DNA of 17,216 bases from Deltaproteobacteria bacterium (GCA_029261955.1 JAJDAI010001193.1:1-17216), one strand, 5' to 3'; positions 7,282-15,887 are shown, counted from the stretch's first letter. Numbers and translations: made by a program. Notes: generated from the letters alone by a model not told the origin.

Positions 7282-8682
7282 ATGGTAGCTGGCGGGCTGC
7301 TCGCCCTGTTCGCCGCCCCGGCCTTCGCCGCGCCCGCCCTGGTCGTGCCGCTGCCCGACGACGAGGACGACGCCCGCCGGTTCCGGGATCGCGTGCAGCT
7401 CGTCACCGGTACGGCCGTCGCCGCGGATCGGACCTACGGCCCCGACGATCTCCAGGCCGCCGCCGGCTACAAGCCGCTGAGCAGCGGCGCCATCGAGTCC
7501 TTCACCTGCAAGGGCCCGGCGGTGGACCAGGCCGGCTTCGACGCACGCCTGGGCCGGGCCATGACGCTCGTGGACGAGCTGTCCCTGGAGGAGGCGGAGT
7601 CTTCGCTCATGGCGCTCAAGGGCGACCTGCCCTGCTCGGTGTCGGTCATCGGCGCGCGCCAGCTGCACGACATCTTCTTCTTCGCCGGGCTCATGGCGGC
7701 CTACAACGGGCAGAAGGACGACGCGATCGAGCGCTACGCCCGCGCCGTGTCCATCAAGTCCGACGTGCCCCTGGACACGGACTTCCCGCCCGAGGCCCAG
7801 CAGCTCTACCTGCTCGGCCGCGAGCGCTCATCCAACCGGCAAGCCGTGTCCCTGACCTTCGTGCCGCCGGTGGACGCGCGCCGCATCTGGGTGGATGGAC
7901 GCGCGCTGCCCGATCCCGAGCCCGCGGTGCTGGAGCTCCGGCCGGGCACCCACATCATCCACGTCGAGACGACCGAGGGCGCCCAGCGCGCCTTCGGCTT
8001 CGACCTCGAGGAGGGCAGCTCGCTCTTCGCGGACCACCGCGCAGCGACGGCGGCGGCCCTGGACGGCGTGATCGAGGGGGCCTTGGGGGCTGCAGCCAAT
8101 ACCCTGCTGACCCAGGCGGCGGAGCGCTGGGGCGCCGAGACGCTGTACGTCGGCAGCGAGCGCGGGGTCTTCGTCTGGGGCGGCAGCCTCGCGCGGGCCC
8201 GGGTTCCGCTGAAGCCCACAGGCGACCGCGTCGGCCTGCGCGGCGGCGCCGGGCTCCTCTTCCGGGAGGCCGACCACCTGCCCGAGCCCTTCGCCTACGG
8301 AGCGCCGACCTTCGCCCTGGAGGTCGCGCTGATCCGCGGCCTCGAGCTGGGCGCGGACGTCCAGGTGGGCATCACCTCGGTCGTCTCCGACACCGTCAGC
8401 GTGCTCCCCGCGGTGACCGCGGGGCTGCAGTGGGCCTGGTCGGGCACGAAGCTGCGACCCTGGGCGGGCCTGCGCGCGGCGGTGATCGTGGCGGGGGAAG
8501 ACGACGTGCGAGCCGGCGGCGTGTTCGTCGGCGGCATCCGCCTGCAGCCCCGCCGGGACGGCGCGCTCCGCATCGGCCTGGGCGTCAGCTTCGGCTGGAC
8601 GGGCGGAATCCAGGCGGGCGCGACGGTGACGATCGGCGCGGGCCTCGGTGGCCCACAGGGCAGCGTCCCTACGGGAGGATGA
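7282..8682 (+). CDS. Exported TPR/PEGA-like protein with predicted outer-membrane barrel
   Basis: A 466-residue protein of a kind common in Myxococcota; I recognise no named family. Residues 1-16 are a short signal peptide (cleavage near AFA-AP). Residues 82-160 are helical and TPR-like (FFFAGLMAAYNGQKDDAIERYARAV). Residues 190-232 resemble a PEGA-type beta domain (RIWVDGRAL...LELRPGTHIIHVET). Residues 316-456 alternate glycine-rich beta strands with short turns, like an eight- to ten-strand outer-membrane barrel. The start is ATG 7282. The ribosome site is poor, and the upstream in-frame codons RSLRLRA would make a better basic signal-peptide N-region but have no start codon. It is divergent from the FG-GAP gene with 24 bp between starts. 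Its 3' end overlaps the lipoprotein gene by 14 bp. Confidence 0.75.
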   Translation: MVAGGLLALFAAPAFAAPALVVPLPDDEDDARRFRDRVQLVTGTAVAADRTYGPDDLQAAAGYKPLSSGAIESFTCKGPAVDQAGFDARLGRAMTLVDELSLEEAESSLMALKGDLPCSVSVIGARQLHDIFFFAGLMAAYNGQKDDAIERYARAVSIKSDVPLDTDFPPEAQQLYLLGRERSSNRQAVSLTFVPPVDARRIWVDGRALPDPEPAVLELRPGTHIIHVETTEGAQRAFGFDLEEGSSLFADHRAATAAALDGVIEGALGAAANTLLTQAAERWGAETLYVGSERGVFVWGGSLARARVPLKPTGDRVGLRGGAGLLFREADHLPEPFAYGAPTFALEVALIRGLELGADVQVGITSVVSDTVSVLPAVTAGLQWAWSGTKLRPWAGLRAAVIVAGEDDVRAGGVFVGGIRLQPRRDGALRIGLGVSFGWTGGIQAGATVTIGAGLGGPQGSVPTGG

Positions 8683-9172
8683 CGGGGTCGAGCACGAGGA
8701 CGGCGTTGTCGTCCGCGTAGCCCTCGGGGTCGAACTGCGTGGCCAGGTCGGGGTCCAGCAGGCGCAGCACCACGTCGGGGTATTGCGGCGCGGGGCGGGC
8801 CGGTTCGCAGTCCACCGACAGCACGACGCTGTTGTTCCCAGACTCGAACTGCACGTCGAAGCCCGTGAAGCCATCCACCGCGGTGCCGTCGAGGTTCACC
8901 GCCGCCGCCTCGTAGGGGACGTCGGCGCTGCCCCAGGTGCAGGCGGCGCCCAGGCCGGCGAGGTAGTCGTCGTCCGTCAGTCGGGTGACCCGGATCAGCA
9001 CGTCGTCGTCCTGCCCGCGGCGCTCGTAGGTGCAGCAGTCCACCCAGCCGCCGTCAGCCTGCGCGATCTCGATCTGGAAGCAGTCGTCGCAGACCGCCTC
9101 GCAGCCCGTCGTGACCGCCAGGAGCAGCCCGATCAGCAGCGCAAACGAGGCCCTCGGACTCACTGGAACCAT
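8669..9172 (-). CDS. Small Cys-rich lipoprotein, unknown function
   Basis: A 167-residue protein that I do not recognise. It has a signal peptide ending in VTTGC (Cys24), probably a lipobox although Thr at -3 is not ideal. The mature N-terminus is cysteine-rich (CEAVCDDC, then CCTYE). The remaining sequence is acidic and beta-like, with no catalytic motif that I can see. The start codon ATG 9172 lies inside the end of the PilT-type gene (13-nt overlap). A GTG at 9163, overlapping that gene's TGA, is an alternative start. The overlap suggests translation coupled to the ATPase gene and membership of the same operon. The 3' end overlaps the convergent barrel gene. Confidence 0.7.
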   Translation of the reverse strand: MVPVSPRASFALLIGLLLAVTTGCEAVCDDCFQIEIAQADGGWVDCCTYERRGQDDDVLIRVTRLTDDDYLAGLGAACTWGSADVPYEAAAVNLDGTAVDGFTGFDVQFESGNNSVVLSVDCEPARPAPQYPDVVLRLLDPDLATQFDPEGYADDNAVLVLDPVILP

Positions 9173-10410
9173 CGGCTCTTCTTCTTGTCCGCCGACTCCG
9201 GGGGCTGGCCCTTGTCCCAGGCGGCCGTGGCGGCGGGCTGCTTGATGATGCGGTGCATGTTCGTGTGCGAGGGCAGCTCGCCCGAAGGCGCCTGCCGCTC
9301 CGTCGGGGGCAGCGAGGGCGAGGCCGCGGCTGCGGGCTGCGCGAGCGCGATGCCGTTTCGCTGAAGCTCCCGCATCAGGCCGTCCTTGTCGATCGCCTTG
9401 GACACCGCGGCGTCGGGGGTGACCTTGCCAGCCTGCACGAGCTTGAACAATGCGGTGTTCAGCTGGACCATGCCCAGCTTGCCGCCGGTCTGCATTGCGG
9501 ACGGGATCTGGTGGGTCTTGCCCTCGCGGATGTTGGACGAGACCGCGTTGTTGACGATCAGGACCTCCAGGGCCGCGATGCGCCCGCCCCCGATCTTCTT
9601 AAGCAGGGTCTGCGAAACCACGCCCTTGAGCGAGCTCGCTAGCATCGTGCGCACCTGATCCTGCTGGTCGGCGGGGAACTGGTCGATGATGCGGTCGACG
9701 GTCGAAGCGGCGGTGTTCGTGTGGAGCGTGCCGAAGACCAGGTGGCCCGTTTCGGCCATCTCGAGCGCGATGTGGATGGTCTCCAGGTCGCGCAGCTCGC
9801 CGCACAGGATGATGTCCGGGTCCTCGCGCAGCGCGCCCTTGAGCGCCGACTTGAAGGACTCGGTGTGGCTGCCCACCTCGCGCTGGTTGACCAGGCACTG
9901 CTTGTTGGGGTGCACGAACTCGACCGGGTCCTCGATGGTGAGGATGTGGTCGGTGCGGTTGCGGTTGATCCAGTCGATCATCGCCGCGAGCGTGGTCGAC
10001 TTGCCGCTGCCGGTCGGCCCCGTCACCAGGACCAGGCCCTTGTGCAGCTTGCACAGGGTCATGATCGCGTCGCTCAGCCCCAGCTGCTCCGCGGTGAGGA
10101 TCTTGTCGGGGATGACGCGGAAGACGCCGCCCGGGCCGGCCAGGTTGCAGAAGTAGTTGCAGCGGAAGCGGGCGAGGCCCTCGATCGCGTAGGCGAAGTC
10201 GGCGTCCTGCTTGGCTTCGAAGTGCTCCCAGACCTCCGGCGGCGCGATCTCCTTGAGCAGCGCCGTCATCGTTGGCTCGTCGATGGGCTGCTGGCTCATC
10301 TTCGCGATGTCGCCGTCGAGGCGGATGCGGGGGGGCTCACCGGAGCCGAGGTGGAGGTCGGAGCCGCCCTTGTCGACCAGGGCCCGAAACAGTGAATCGA
10401 GGCGTGCCAT
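9160..10410 (-). CDS. pilT: PilT-family type IV pilus retraction ATPase
   Basis: A 416-residue hexameric secretion-type ATPase. The PilT N-terminal domain (1-110) is followed by the ATPase core: Walker A GPTGSGKST (131-139), Asp box TIEDPVEF (Glu160), Walker B-like DIILCGELRD (199-208), and His box GTLHTN (His230). The motif NIREGKTHQIPSAMQTG near 293-309 matches the AIRNLIRE region that marks PilT over PilB. These enzymes power pilus disassembly at the inner membrane, driving twitching or gliding. Residues 355-416 are an Ala/Pro-rich tail with a basic end, longer than in classical PilT (about 345 residues), so it may be a PilT paralogue or PilU-like. The start is ATG 10410, with GGGAG 7 nt upstream, 3 nt after the CNB gene stop. 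Confidence 0.92.
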   Translation of the reverse strand: MARLDSLFRALVDKGGSDLHLGSGEPPRIRLDGDIAKMSQQPIDEPTMTALLKEIAPPEVWEHFEAKQDADFAYAIEGLARFRCNYFCNLAGPGGVFRVIPDKILTAEQLGLSDAIMTLCKLHKGLVLVTGPTGSGKSTTLAAMIDWINRNRTDHILTIEDPVEFVHPNKQCLVNQREVGSHTESFKSALKGALREDPDIILCGELRDLETIHIALEMAETGHLVFGTLHTNTAASTVDRIIDQFPADQQDQVRTMLASSLKGVVSQTLLKKIGGGRIAALEVLIVNNAVSSNIREGKTHQIPSAMQTGGKLGMVQLNTALFKLVQAGKVTPDAAVSKAIDKDGLMRELQRNGIALAQPAAAASPSLPPTERQAPSGELPSHTNMHRIIKQPAATAAWDKGQPPESADKKKSRWFQ

Positions 10411-10413
10411 GGC

Positions 10414-11106
10414 TCAGCTCCCTTCCGCGGCGAGCGCCGGCAGGTCGAGGTGCACCGCGATGTCCGCGATGGCGCGGTACGGCACGATGTGGGTCCGGCC
10501 GGCGTCCGTGCTCAGCCAGAGTTCGAGGCCCTCGGGGCCCTGCTCGGCCTTGACGATGCGGCCGGTGATGTCCCGTCCCGTCAGCAGCTGCACCGTGACC
10601 GACTGGAAGGCCGTCACGAAGGACTCGAGGCTCACGCGGGCGGCGCCCGACACCTCGACGCCCCAGGAGATGGTCTCGCGGAGCAGGCCGTTCGTCGTGC
10701 GCAGGCGCTCCAGCATCATCGAGCCGAGGCGGCCCAAGACCATGATGCCGACCTCGGGGTTCGCGATGAGCCACTCCCGCATCGGGTCCGCCGGCAGCAC
10801 CAGCAGCTTGACCTCGCTGCGGGCCACGGCGGCGGCGGAGCGCTCCTCCTGGTCGATGATCGAGGCCTCGCCGAACATGGCGCCGGGGTTGAGGGTCGCG
10901 AGCGTGCGCTCCCCGCCAGCCGGCACGCGCTTGGCGATGCGCACGACGCCTTCGAGGACCACGAAGACCTCTTCGCCGGAGTCGCCCTCTTCGAAGAGGC
11001 GCTCGCCGTCGGCGAGGGTTCGGGTGTGGCCGATCTGGCTCAGCAGCTCCAGCGGGCCCTCGCCCAGACCGGAGAACAGCGGCAAATCACGCAGGATTTC
11101 CTTCAA
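10414..11106 (-). CDS. Cyclic-nucleotide-binding domain protein with possible Sm-like C-terminus
   Basis: A 230-residue protein. Residues 8-115 form a CRP-type cyclic-nucleotide-binding domain. The phosphate-binding cassette is present (GAMFGEASIIDQEERSAA, with Glu80 and Arg89), so cAMP or another cyclic nucleotide could bind. Unlike CRP/FNR factors, there is no C-terminal winged helix. Residues 120-160 are helical. Residues 168-220 (LLTGRDITGRIVKAE...HIVPYRAIADIAV) look like a small Sm/SH3-type beta barrel by eye, which is inference. The start is TTG 11106, with GGGGAG 6 nt upstream. The stop is 3 nt before the PilT-type ATPase gene, so it is the first gene of that operon. A role in regulating pilus retraction by a nucleotide signal is plausible but unproven. 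Confidence 0.8.
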   Translation of the reverse strand: MKEILRDLPLFSGLGEGPLELLSQIGHTRTLADGERLFEEGDSGEEVFVVLEGVVRIAKRVPAGGERTLATLNPGAMFGEASIIDQEERSAAAVARSEVKLLVLPADPMREWLIANPEVGIMVLGRLGSMMLERLRTTNGLLRETISWGVEVSGAARVSLESFVTAFQSVTVQLLTGRDITGRIVKAEQGPEGLELWLSTDAGRTHIVPYRAIADIAVHLDLPALAAEGS

Positions 11107-11202
11107 AGCAGTCTCCCCTTCTCCTCTGACAGCCCGGGGAGTCTAGAGCGGCTCGGGCCCCTTCGCGTCGGCCGGTGCCAGAAGACACGGCAACCACCCG
11201 CG

Positions 11203-11252
11203 CCCTGCGGCAGGGGATCGCGTAGCGTCCGGGCGCCCCGATCCGGGGGGCG
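11203..11252. other. Hairpins in the divergent intergenic region
   Basis: The 159 bp between the divergent CNB and DUF59 genes holds two short stem-loops: CCCTG-CGG-CAGGG at 11203-11215 and CGCCCC/GGGGCG at 11234-11252. I see no clear sigma-70 promoter. The promoters of both operons presumably lie here. Confidence 0.3.
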
Positions 11253-11265
11253 TTCGAGGTACGTG

Positions 11266-12594
11266 ATGGACGAAGCCGAAGAAGAAGCCCTGCTGCTCGG
11301 CGCGCTGCGCACGGTGATGGACCCCGAGCTGGGCACGGACATCGTGGAGCTGGGCCTGGTCCGGCGGATCGACGTGGACGACGAGGCCGTGCGCGTCACG
11401 ATCGTGCCCACGAGCCCCTCCTGCCCGGTCAGCGAAGTCATCCAGCGGGACGCGGTCGAGGCGCTCCAGAAGGTCGTGACCGGGCAGCGCGTCGAGGTGC
11501 AGATCGAGGGCCTGGCGACGCCCTCGACGCCGCTGCCGGCCCTGGCGGTGCGCGGTCCCTTCTTGATCCCTGCCGCCATCAGCCTCGTGATCGGCCTCGC
11601 GGCGGGTCTGCGCTGGCTCGGGGTGGACGTGTCCGCGCCCGCGCCGATGGCGCACGCGCCGCTGATGCTCGTCGGCTTCCTGGGCACGCTGATCGCCCTG
11701 GAGCGGGCGGTCGCCCTGGGTCTGCCGACGCTCTACACCGCGCCCGTCTTCCTCGGCGGCGGCGCCCTGGCCTCGGTCTTCGTGGCCGAGGACGGCGGGC
11801 AGCTCGTGGCGCTGCTCGGCAGCCTGATCTTCATCGTGGCCTCGGTCATCGCCCTGCGCCGCAAGCCCGAGCCTTTCGCCTGGGTGCTGACCCTCGGCGC
11901 TGTCGTGCTCGCGATCGGCACCGCGCTCTGGGTCGCCGGGTGGCCGAGGGCGGACCTGCTGATGTGGTGGCTGCTCTTCCCCATCATCACCATCGCTGGC
12001 GAACGGCTGGAGCTGAGCGCCCACCGCGGGCCGGCGGCGGGCCTCCTCGTGAGCATCGCGGTGCTCGTGGCGGCGGCTGCCCTCGTGAGCTGGCAGCCGG
12101 ACATCGCCGCACGCGCCTTTGGGGTGGGGCTGCTCGCGATGTCAGCCTGGCTGCTCCGGCACGACATCGCCCGAGAGACGGTGCGCAAGACGGGGCTCCC
12201 CCGCTTCGTCGCTGCCTGCCTGCTGCTGGGTTACGGCTGGCTGCTCGTCGCCGGCGCGGTGTTGCTGATCGGAGGCCACCAGACCGGCGGCTTCCTCTAC
12301 GACGCCGGGCTGCACGCGATCCTGCTGGGCTTCGTCTTCGGGATGATCTTCGGCCACGCCCCGGTCATCTTCCCGGCGCTCTTTGGAGTCGCGATCCCCT
12401 TCAAGCCGCGCTTCTGGGTCCACGTCGCGCTGCTCCAGCTCTCGCTGGTCGTGCGGATCGGTGGGGACCTGGCGGGCTTGATGGAGGTTCGCAAGCTGGG
12501 CGGGCTGCTCGGCGTCCTGGCGATCGCGGTCTTCGCGCTGAGCACGGCGACGGCGGTGCGGAAGCGGAAGAAGCTCGAGGTTCTCCAGCCCTGA
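11266..12594 (+). CDS. DUF59 (MIP18/PaaD-like) domain fused to NnrS-like membrane protein
   Basis: A 442-residue protein. Residues 5-81 match a DUF59 iron-sulfur-assembly-type domain: VMDPELGTDIVELGLV, then PTSPSCP with the conserved Cys53. From residue 97 it is a multi-pass membrane protein with about 11-12 hydrophobic segments. It resembles NnrS-type proteins by eye: His130 in AHAPLMLVGFLGT, His253 in AGERLELSAHR, and His350/His364 in LHAILLGFVFGMIFGHAP. NnrS proteins are heme- and copper-containing membrane proteins tied to nitric oxide tolerance; that assignment here is inference. The start is ATG 11266, with GAGGT 5 nt upstream. The fusion suggests metal or Fe-S delivery coupled to the membrane part. 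It ends 1 nt from the convergent TetR stop. Confidence 0.72.
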   Translation: MDEAEEEALLLGALRTVMDPELGTDIVELGLVRRIDVDDEAVRVTIVPTSPSCPVSEVIQRDAVEALQKVVTGQRVEVQIEGLATPSTPLPALAVRGPFLIPAAISLVIGLAAGLRWLGVDVSAPAPMAHAPLMLVGFLGTLIALERAVALGLPTLYTAPVFLGGGALASVFVAEDGGQLVALLGSLIFIVASVIALRRKPEPFAWVLTLGAVVLAIGTALWVAGWPRADLLMWWLLFPIITIAGERLELSAHRGPAAGLLVSIAVLVAAAALVSWQPDIAARAFGVGLLAMSAWLLRHDIARETVRKTGLPRFVAACLLLGYGWLLVAGAVLLIGGHQTGGFLYDAGLHAILLGFVFGMIFGHAPVIFPALFGVAIPFKPRFWVHVALLQLSLVVRIGGDLAGLMEVRKLGGLLGVLAIAVFALSTATAVRKRKKLEVLQP

Positions 12595-12595
12595 G

Positions 12596-13201
12596 CTAGC
12601 GGGCCTCCAGCGAGCCCTTCATGAACTCGAAGGCCAGGTCGACCGCTCCGTTCAGGTCGCCCGAGTCGAGCTGCGTCAGCAGCCACGTGTCCGCCGCCTC
12701 ACCGAGGGCCATGGCGCCGGCGAGCAGCAGGTCGGGGGGCAGGTCGCTGCGCACGGCGCCGAGCCGCTGGCCTTGCACGAGCAGGCCGCCCATCCAGGCG
12801 CCGAGCCGCTCCTCCCAGGCGACGAGCTCGTCGCCGAGCTGGCCAGTCCGCCGCGCATCGATCAGGGCGCGGGACAGGCCGGCGGCCTCGGGCTGCAGCT
12901 GAAACGCCGCCATCAACGTGTTGTAGAGCCCCCTCAGGCCCGCCCAGAACTCGTCGGCAGAGCCCCAGTCGGGCGGCTCCGGCGCGATCAGCAGCTGGCC
13001 CATGGAGCGCTCGATGACCGTCAGGAACAGGTCCCGCTTGTCGTCGAAGTAGTAGTACATCGAGCCCTTCGACAGGCCGGTCCGGGCGATGAGTTCGTTG
13101 TACGAGACCCCGAAACCCTCCGCCGCGAACGCCTCGGTGGCCACCGACAGGATGTTCTCCTGCTGTTCGGGGTCGAGGCGGGCGAAGCGGGGGCGGGGCA
13201 T
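12596..13201 (-). CDS. TetR-family transcriptional regulator
   Basis: A 201-residue, typical-length TetR repressor. The N-terminal helix-turn-helix lies at about 14-60, with the helix-two and recognition-helix signature SYNELIARTGLSKGSMYYYFDDKRDLF. The C-terminal half is an all-helical ligand and dimerisation domain with no recognisable ligand motif. The start is ATG 13201; the ribosome site is weak, which fits translation following the upstream gene. It lies 29 bp after the MMPL transporter gene on the same strand, so transporter and repressor probably form one operon under autoregulation. The palindrome at 15913-15935 is the likely binding site. A hydrophobic or lipid-like inducer exported by the pump is an inference from the MMPL partner. 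Confidence 0.9.
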   Translation of the reverse strand: MPRPRFARLDPEQQENILSVATEAFAAEGFGVSYNELIARTGLSKGSMYYYFDDKRDLFLTVIERSMGQLLIAPEPPDWGSADEFWAGLRGLYNTLMAAFQLQPEAAGLSRALIDARRTGQLGDELVAWEERLGAWMGGLLVQGQRLGAVRSDLPPDLLLAGAMALGEAADTWLLTQLDSGDLNGAVDLAFEFMKGSLEAR

Positions 13202-13230
13202 GCAGCTCGGGGGTGAGGGTTCGGGGGATC

Positions 13231-15882
13231 CTATCCGCTCGGCGCCCGGAACAACTGGGCCTCGAACAGCCGACAGAGGGCTGGGAGCAGCAGAAGCGTC
13301 ACCACGAGGCAGGCGCCGACACCGAGGACGAGCAGCAGCCCGAGCGATGCCATGCCGCGGTGCAGGTAGAAGGCCAGGCTGCCAAAGCCGATCATCGTGG
13401 TCAGCGAAGTCAGGACGATCGCGCGCCCGACGCCCGACGTGGCCTCCGTCAGGCGACCGGGTCCCTCCTCCAGCACGCGGTGGAGGAAGTGCACGCCGTT
13501 GTCGATGCCGATGCCGAGGATGATCGGCAGGCCGATGATGCTGATGAAGTTGAGCTTCTGCCCGGTCAGCGCGAGCAGGCCCAGCGTCACCCCGTAGCCC
13601 GAGAGCAGCGGCAGCAGCGAGAGCAGCACGACCAGCGGTCGACGGAAGTGCAGCCAGACGGCGAAGACGATCAGCAGAAAAGCCAACAGCAGAGCCTTCT
13701 TGCCCTCGGTCACGGTGCCGTCGTTCATGAGGAGCAGGAGCTGCGGCATGCCGGTGACGCGCGGATCGACCGACGCGGACTGCTCGTCGAAGGTGACCAG
13801 CGCGTCGCGGTCGTAGGTGTCCTTCTTCGGGATGACCTGGACGAGGTAGCGGCCGCTCTCAGCCGAGCGGTAGCGGGCGAGCAGGTCGACGGGCAGCTCC
13901 TCGACGCCCACCGCGGCGTCCGACTCGCTCAGGGTCCGGGCGACCGCGAGGCTGGCGGCCTGGAGTTCAGCGGCCCGTTCGGGGCTCGGGCGGCTGATGT
14001 CGGGGAGCTGGTCCAGGCGCCCCGCGAGCAGGGGCAGATCGGCTCTCTGGAGGGCCTGGGATGCACTGGACAGAGCCTCGCCCAGGGCGGTCGAGGCCCC
14101 ATCGAAGCCGCTCAGGTCCAGCTCCCCTTCGGCCGAGCTGGCGAGGCGGAGCATCGCGATGGCTTCGCGTTGGGGCTCCAGGTCCGCGGGGGACAGCCAG
14201 AGCGACACGTCGTCCACGGCGGCGACGACGTCCAGCTGCTCGAAGCGCTCGCGCAGATCGGCCGACTCGGCGGGATCCTCCGCCGTGATGCGGCTGAAGG
14301 AGGTCGAGGCCCCGTAGCGCTGCACGACCTCGTTCTGGAGCTCGATGGAGCGCAGGCCCTCGGGCTCGAGCTCCATGAGGTTGTACTCCCACTCGACGCC
14401 CAGCCCGGCGACGAAGCCTGCGGTGGTGACCAGCACGAAGAGGGACGCGACCACCCAGCGGGCCTTCGCTGAGCCCCTGGCGATCGTCGCGAGGAAGGAG
14501 AAGCGGCGAGCCTCCCGGTCCGAGACGGTGCGGGCCCGACGCACCAGCAGCGCCGGCAGCAACCACCAGGCCGCGAACAGCGTGATCAGCACGCCCGTGC
14601 CCGCGCAGAAGCCGAACTCCTGCACGCCGCGCATGTCGGCCACGAGCAGGGCGTAGAAGGCCACCGAGGTGGAGACGGCGCCGGTGATCACGCCCGTCCC
14701 GGTGTCGCCGAAGGCGGTCATCAGCGCCGCGTGCACGCCCGCGCCTTCACGCAGCTCCTCGTCGAAGCGGCCGACCGTGTGCAGCGAGAAGTCGATGCCG
14801 AGCCCGATGAGGATGACCAGGACCATCGCGGTCATCATGTTCAGCTGGCCGGGCACCACGGCGAAGACCCCGAGGGCCCACAGCCCGCCGACGAGGATGG
14901 GCAGGAGCGAGGTCATCGCCGTGCCGAGGCTGCGCAGCGCCCAGGCCAGCAAGAGCAGCACCGCGAGGGCCGCGCCGAGCGTCAACGCGACGGTCGCCCC
15001 GCCGACGGAGTCCATCTCGTCCCGCATGACGGTGACGATGCCGGTGCGCTCGAAGCTCAGGTCGGCGAAGCGCTGCGGGAGCGGAGCGAGGAGGGCCTCG
15101 ACGCGGCGGTCCAGCAGCGGCAGGGCTTCGGCGTCGGTCGAGGACACCGCCGGGGTGATCAGCACCATCGCCATGCCGCCGTCGCGGGACAGCATGTAGG
15201 GCGAGCCGAGGTGCAGGCGGCGGGCGGCGTCGGTCGGGTTTCCTTCGCCTTGCAGGGCCTCCAGGTAGCCGCGCAGGCCCTCGACGCGGGCGGCGAGCGG
15301 GTCCTGGTTGTCGACGAGCTCCTGCGGACTGAGCTCGGCGAGCGCACCGAAGCCCTGGGCCGCGGCGGTGAGCTGCGCGACGGGCCCCGGGTCGGCGAGG
15401 GACCAGGCGAGGGCCTGGGCTTCGTCGGGGGACGCGAGGACAAGGGCGTGCCTGGCGAGGAAGTCCTCGGACAGGCCCGCGGTGATCCGGCGGATGCCCC
15501 GGTCCGCCTCCTTGCACTCGGCGGAATCGAGATCGGCGGGGCACAAGGCGGGCTGCAGCGCCTCGACGGCGGCCTCCACTCCCTGTTCGAGGCGGCGGCC
15601 CGGGGCCCCGGAGACCACGACGATGAGCGCGCCCGGGTTCTCGTGCTGCTCGTCGATGCGCAGGAATTCCTGCACGGCAGGCAGGTCGACGGGCAGCAGC
15701 GCGGTCCAACGCACGTCGAAGGTGAGGGTGGCGGAGAGGGCGACCAGGACGACGGTCAGGACCGCGCCGGTGCTGAGGGGGATGGCGGGGCGACGAACCG
15801 CGAGGTCGATCCACCGGCGCAGCAGGCGCAGGTAGAGGGTTTCCTCGGGCTCCTCAGGCTCCTCGGGGTGATCGGTGGACAT
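13231..15882 (-). CDS. MMPL/RND-superfamily transporter (HpnN-like)
   Basis: An 883-residue inner-membrane exporter of the MMPL/RND superfamily. The architecture is duplicated: TM1 at about 34-54, a large extracytoplasmic loop (55-295), and a membrane bundle (296-450) with GLGIDFSLH at 361-368. Then come a TM near 475-495, a second large loop (496-728) and a second bundle (729-872) with GIGIDNGVHFLHR. These paired G-x-G-I-D motifs are typical proton-relay signatures of TM4 and TM10. Such proteins move lipids, hopanoids or other hydrophobic molecules; the substrate is unknown. The acidic N-terminus (residues 4-14) is low complexity. The start is ATG 15882, with GGAG (15888-15891) 5 nt upstream. 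The in-frame ATG at 15918 has no ribosome site and lies inside the palindrome. Confidence 0.9.
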   Translation of the reverse strand: MSTDHPEEPEEPEETLYLRLLRRWIDLAVRRPAIPLSTGAVLTVVLVALSATLTFDVRWTALLPVDLPAVQEFLRIDEQHENPGALIVVVSGAPGRRLEQGVEAAVEALQPALCPADLDSAECKEADRGIRRITAGLSEDFLARHALVLASPDEAQALAWSLADPGPVAQLTAAAQGFGALAELSPQELVDNQDPLAARVEGLRGYLEALQGEGNPTDAARRLHLGSPYMLSRDGGMAMVLITPAVSSTDAEALPLLDRRVEALLAPLPQRFADLSFERTGIVTVMRDEMDSVGGATVALTLGAALAVLLLLAWALRSLGTAMTSLLPILVGGLWALGVFAVVPGQLNMMTAMVLVILIGLGIDFSLHTVGRFDEELREGAGVHAALMTAFGDTGTGVITGAVSTSVAFYALLVADMRGVQEFGFCAGTGVLITLFAAWWLLPALLVRRARTVSDREARRFSFLATIARGSAKARWVVASLFVLVTTAGFVAGLGVEWEYNLMELEPEGLRSIELQNEVVQRYGASTSFSRITAEDPAESADLRERFEQLDVVAAVDDVSLWLSPADLEPQREAIAMLRLASSAEGELDLSGFDGASTALGEALSSASQALQRADLPLLAGRLDQLPDISRPSPERAAELQAASLAVARTLSESDAAVGVEELPVDLLARYRSAESGRYLVQVIPKKDTYDRDALVTFDEQSASVDPRVTGMPQLLLLMNDGTVTEGKKALLLAFLLIVFAVWLHFRRPLVVLLSLLPLLSGYGVTLGLLALTGQKLNFISIIGLPIILGIGIDNGVHFLHRVLEEGPGRLTEATSGVGRAIVLTSLTTMIGFGSLAFYLHRGMASLGLLLVLGVGACLVVTLLLLPALCRLFEAQLFRAPSG

Positions 15883-15887
15883 GGCAT

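Noticed and set aside
7258..7668. N-terminal extension of the FG-GAP ORF to 7668
   Set aside because: It is antisense to the barrel gene and lacks a signal peptide. GTG 7257 has a good ribosome site and a clear signal peptide.
10450..11265. Plus-strand extension of the DUF59 ORF back to 10450
   Set aside because: It is antisense to the CNB gene. ATG 11266 has a GAGGT site and the DUF59 domain starts right after it.
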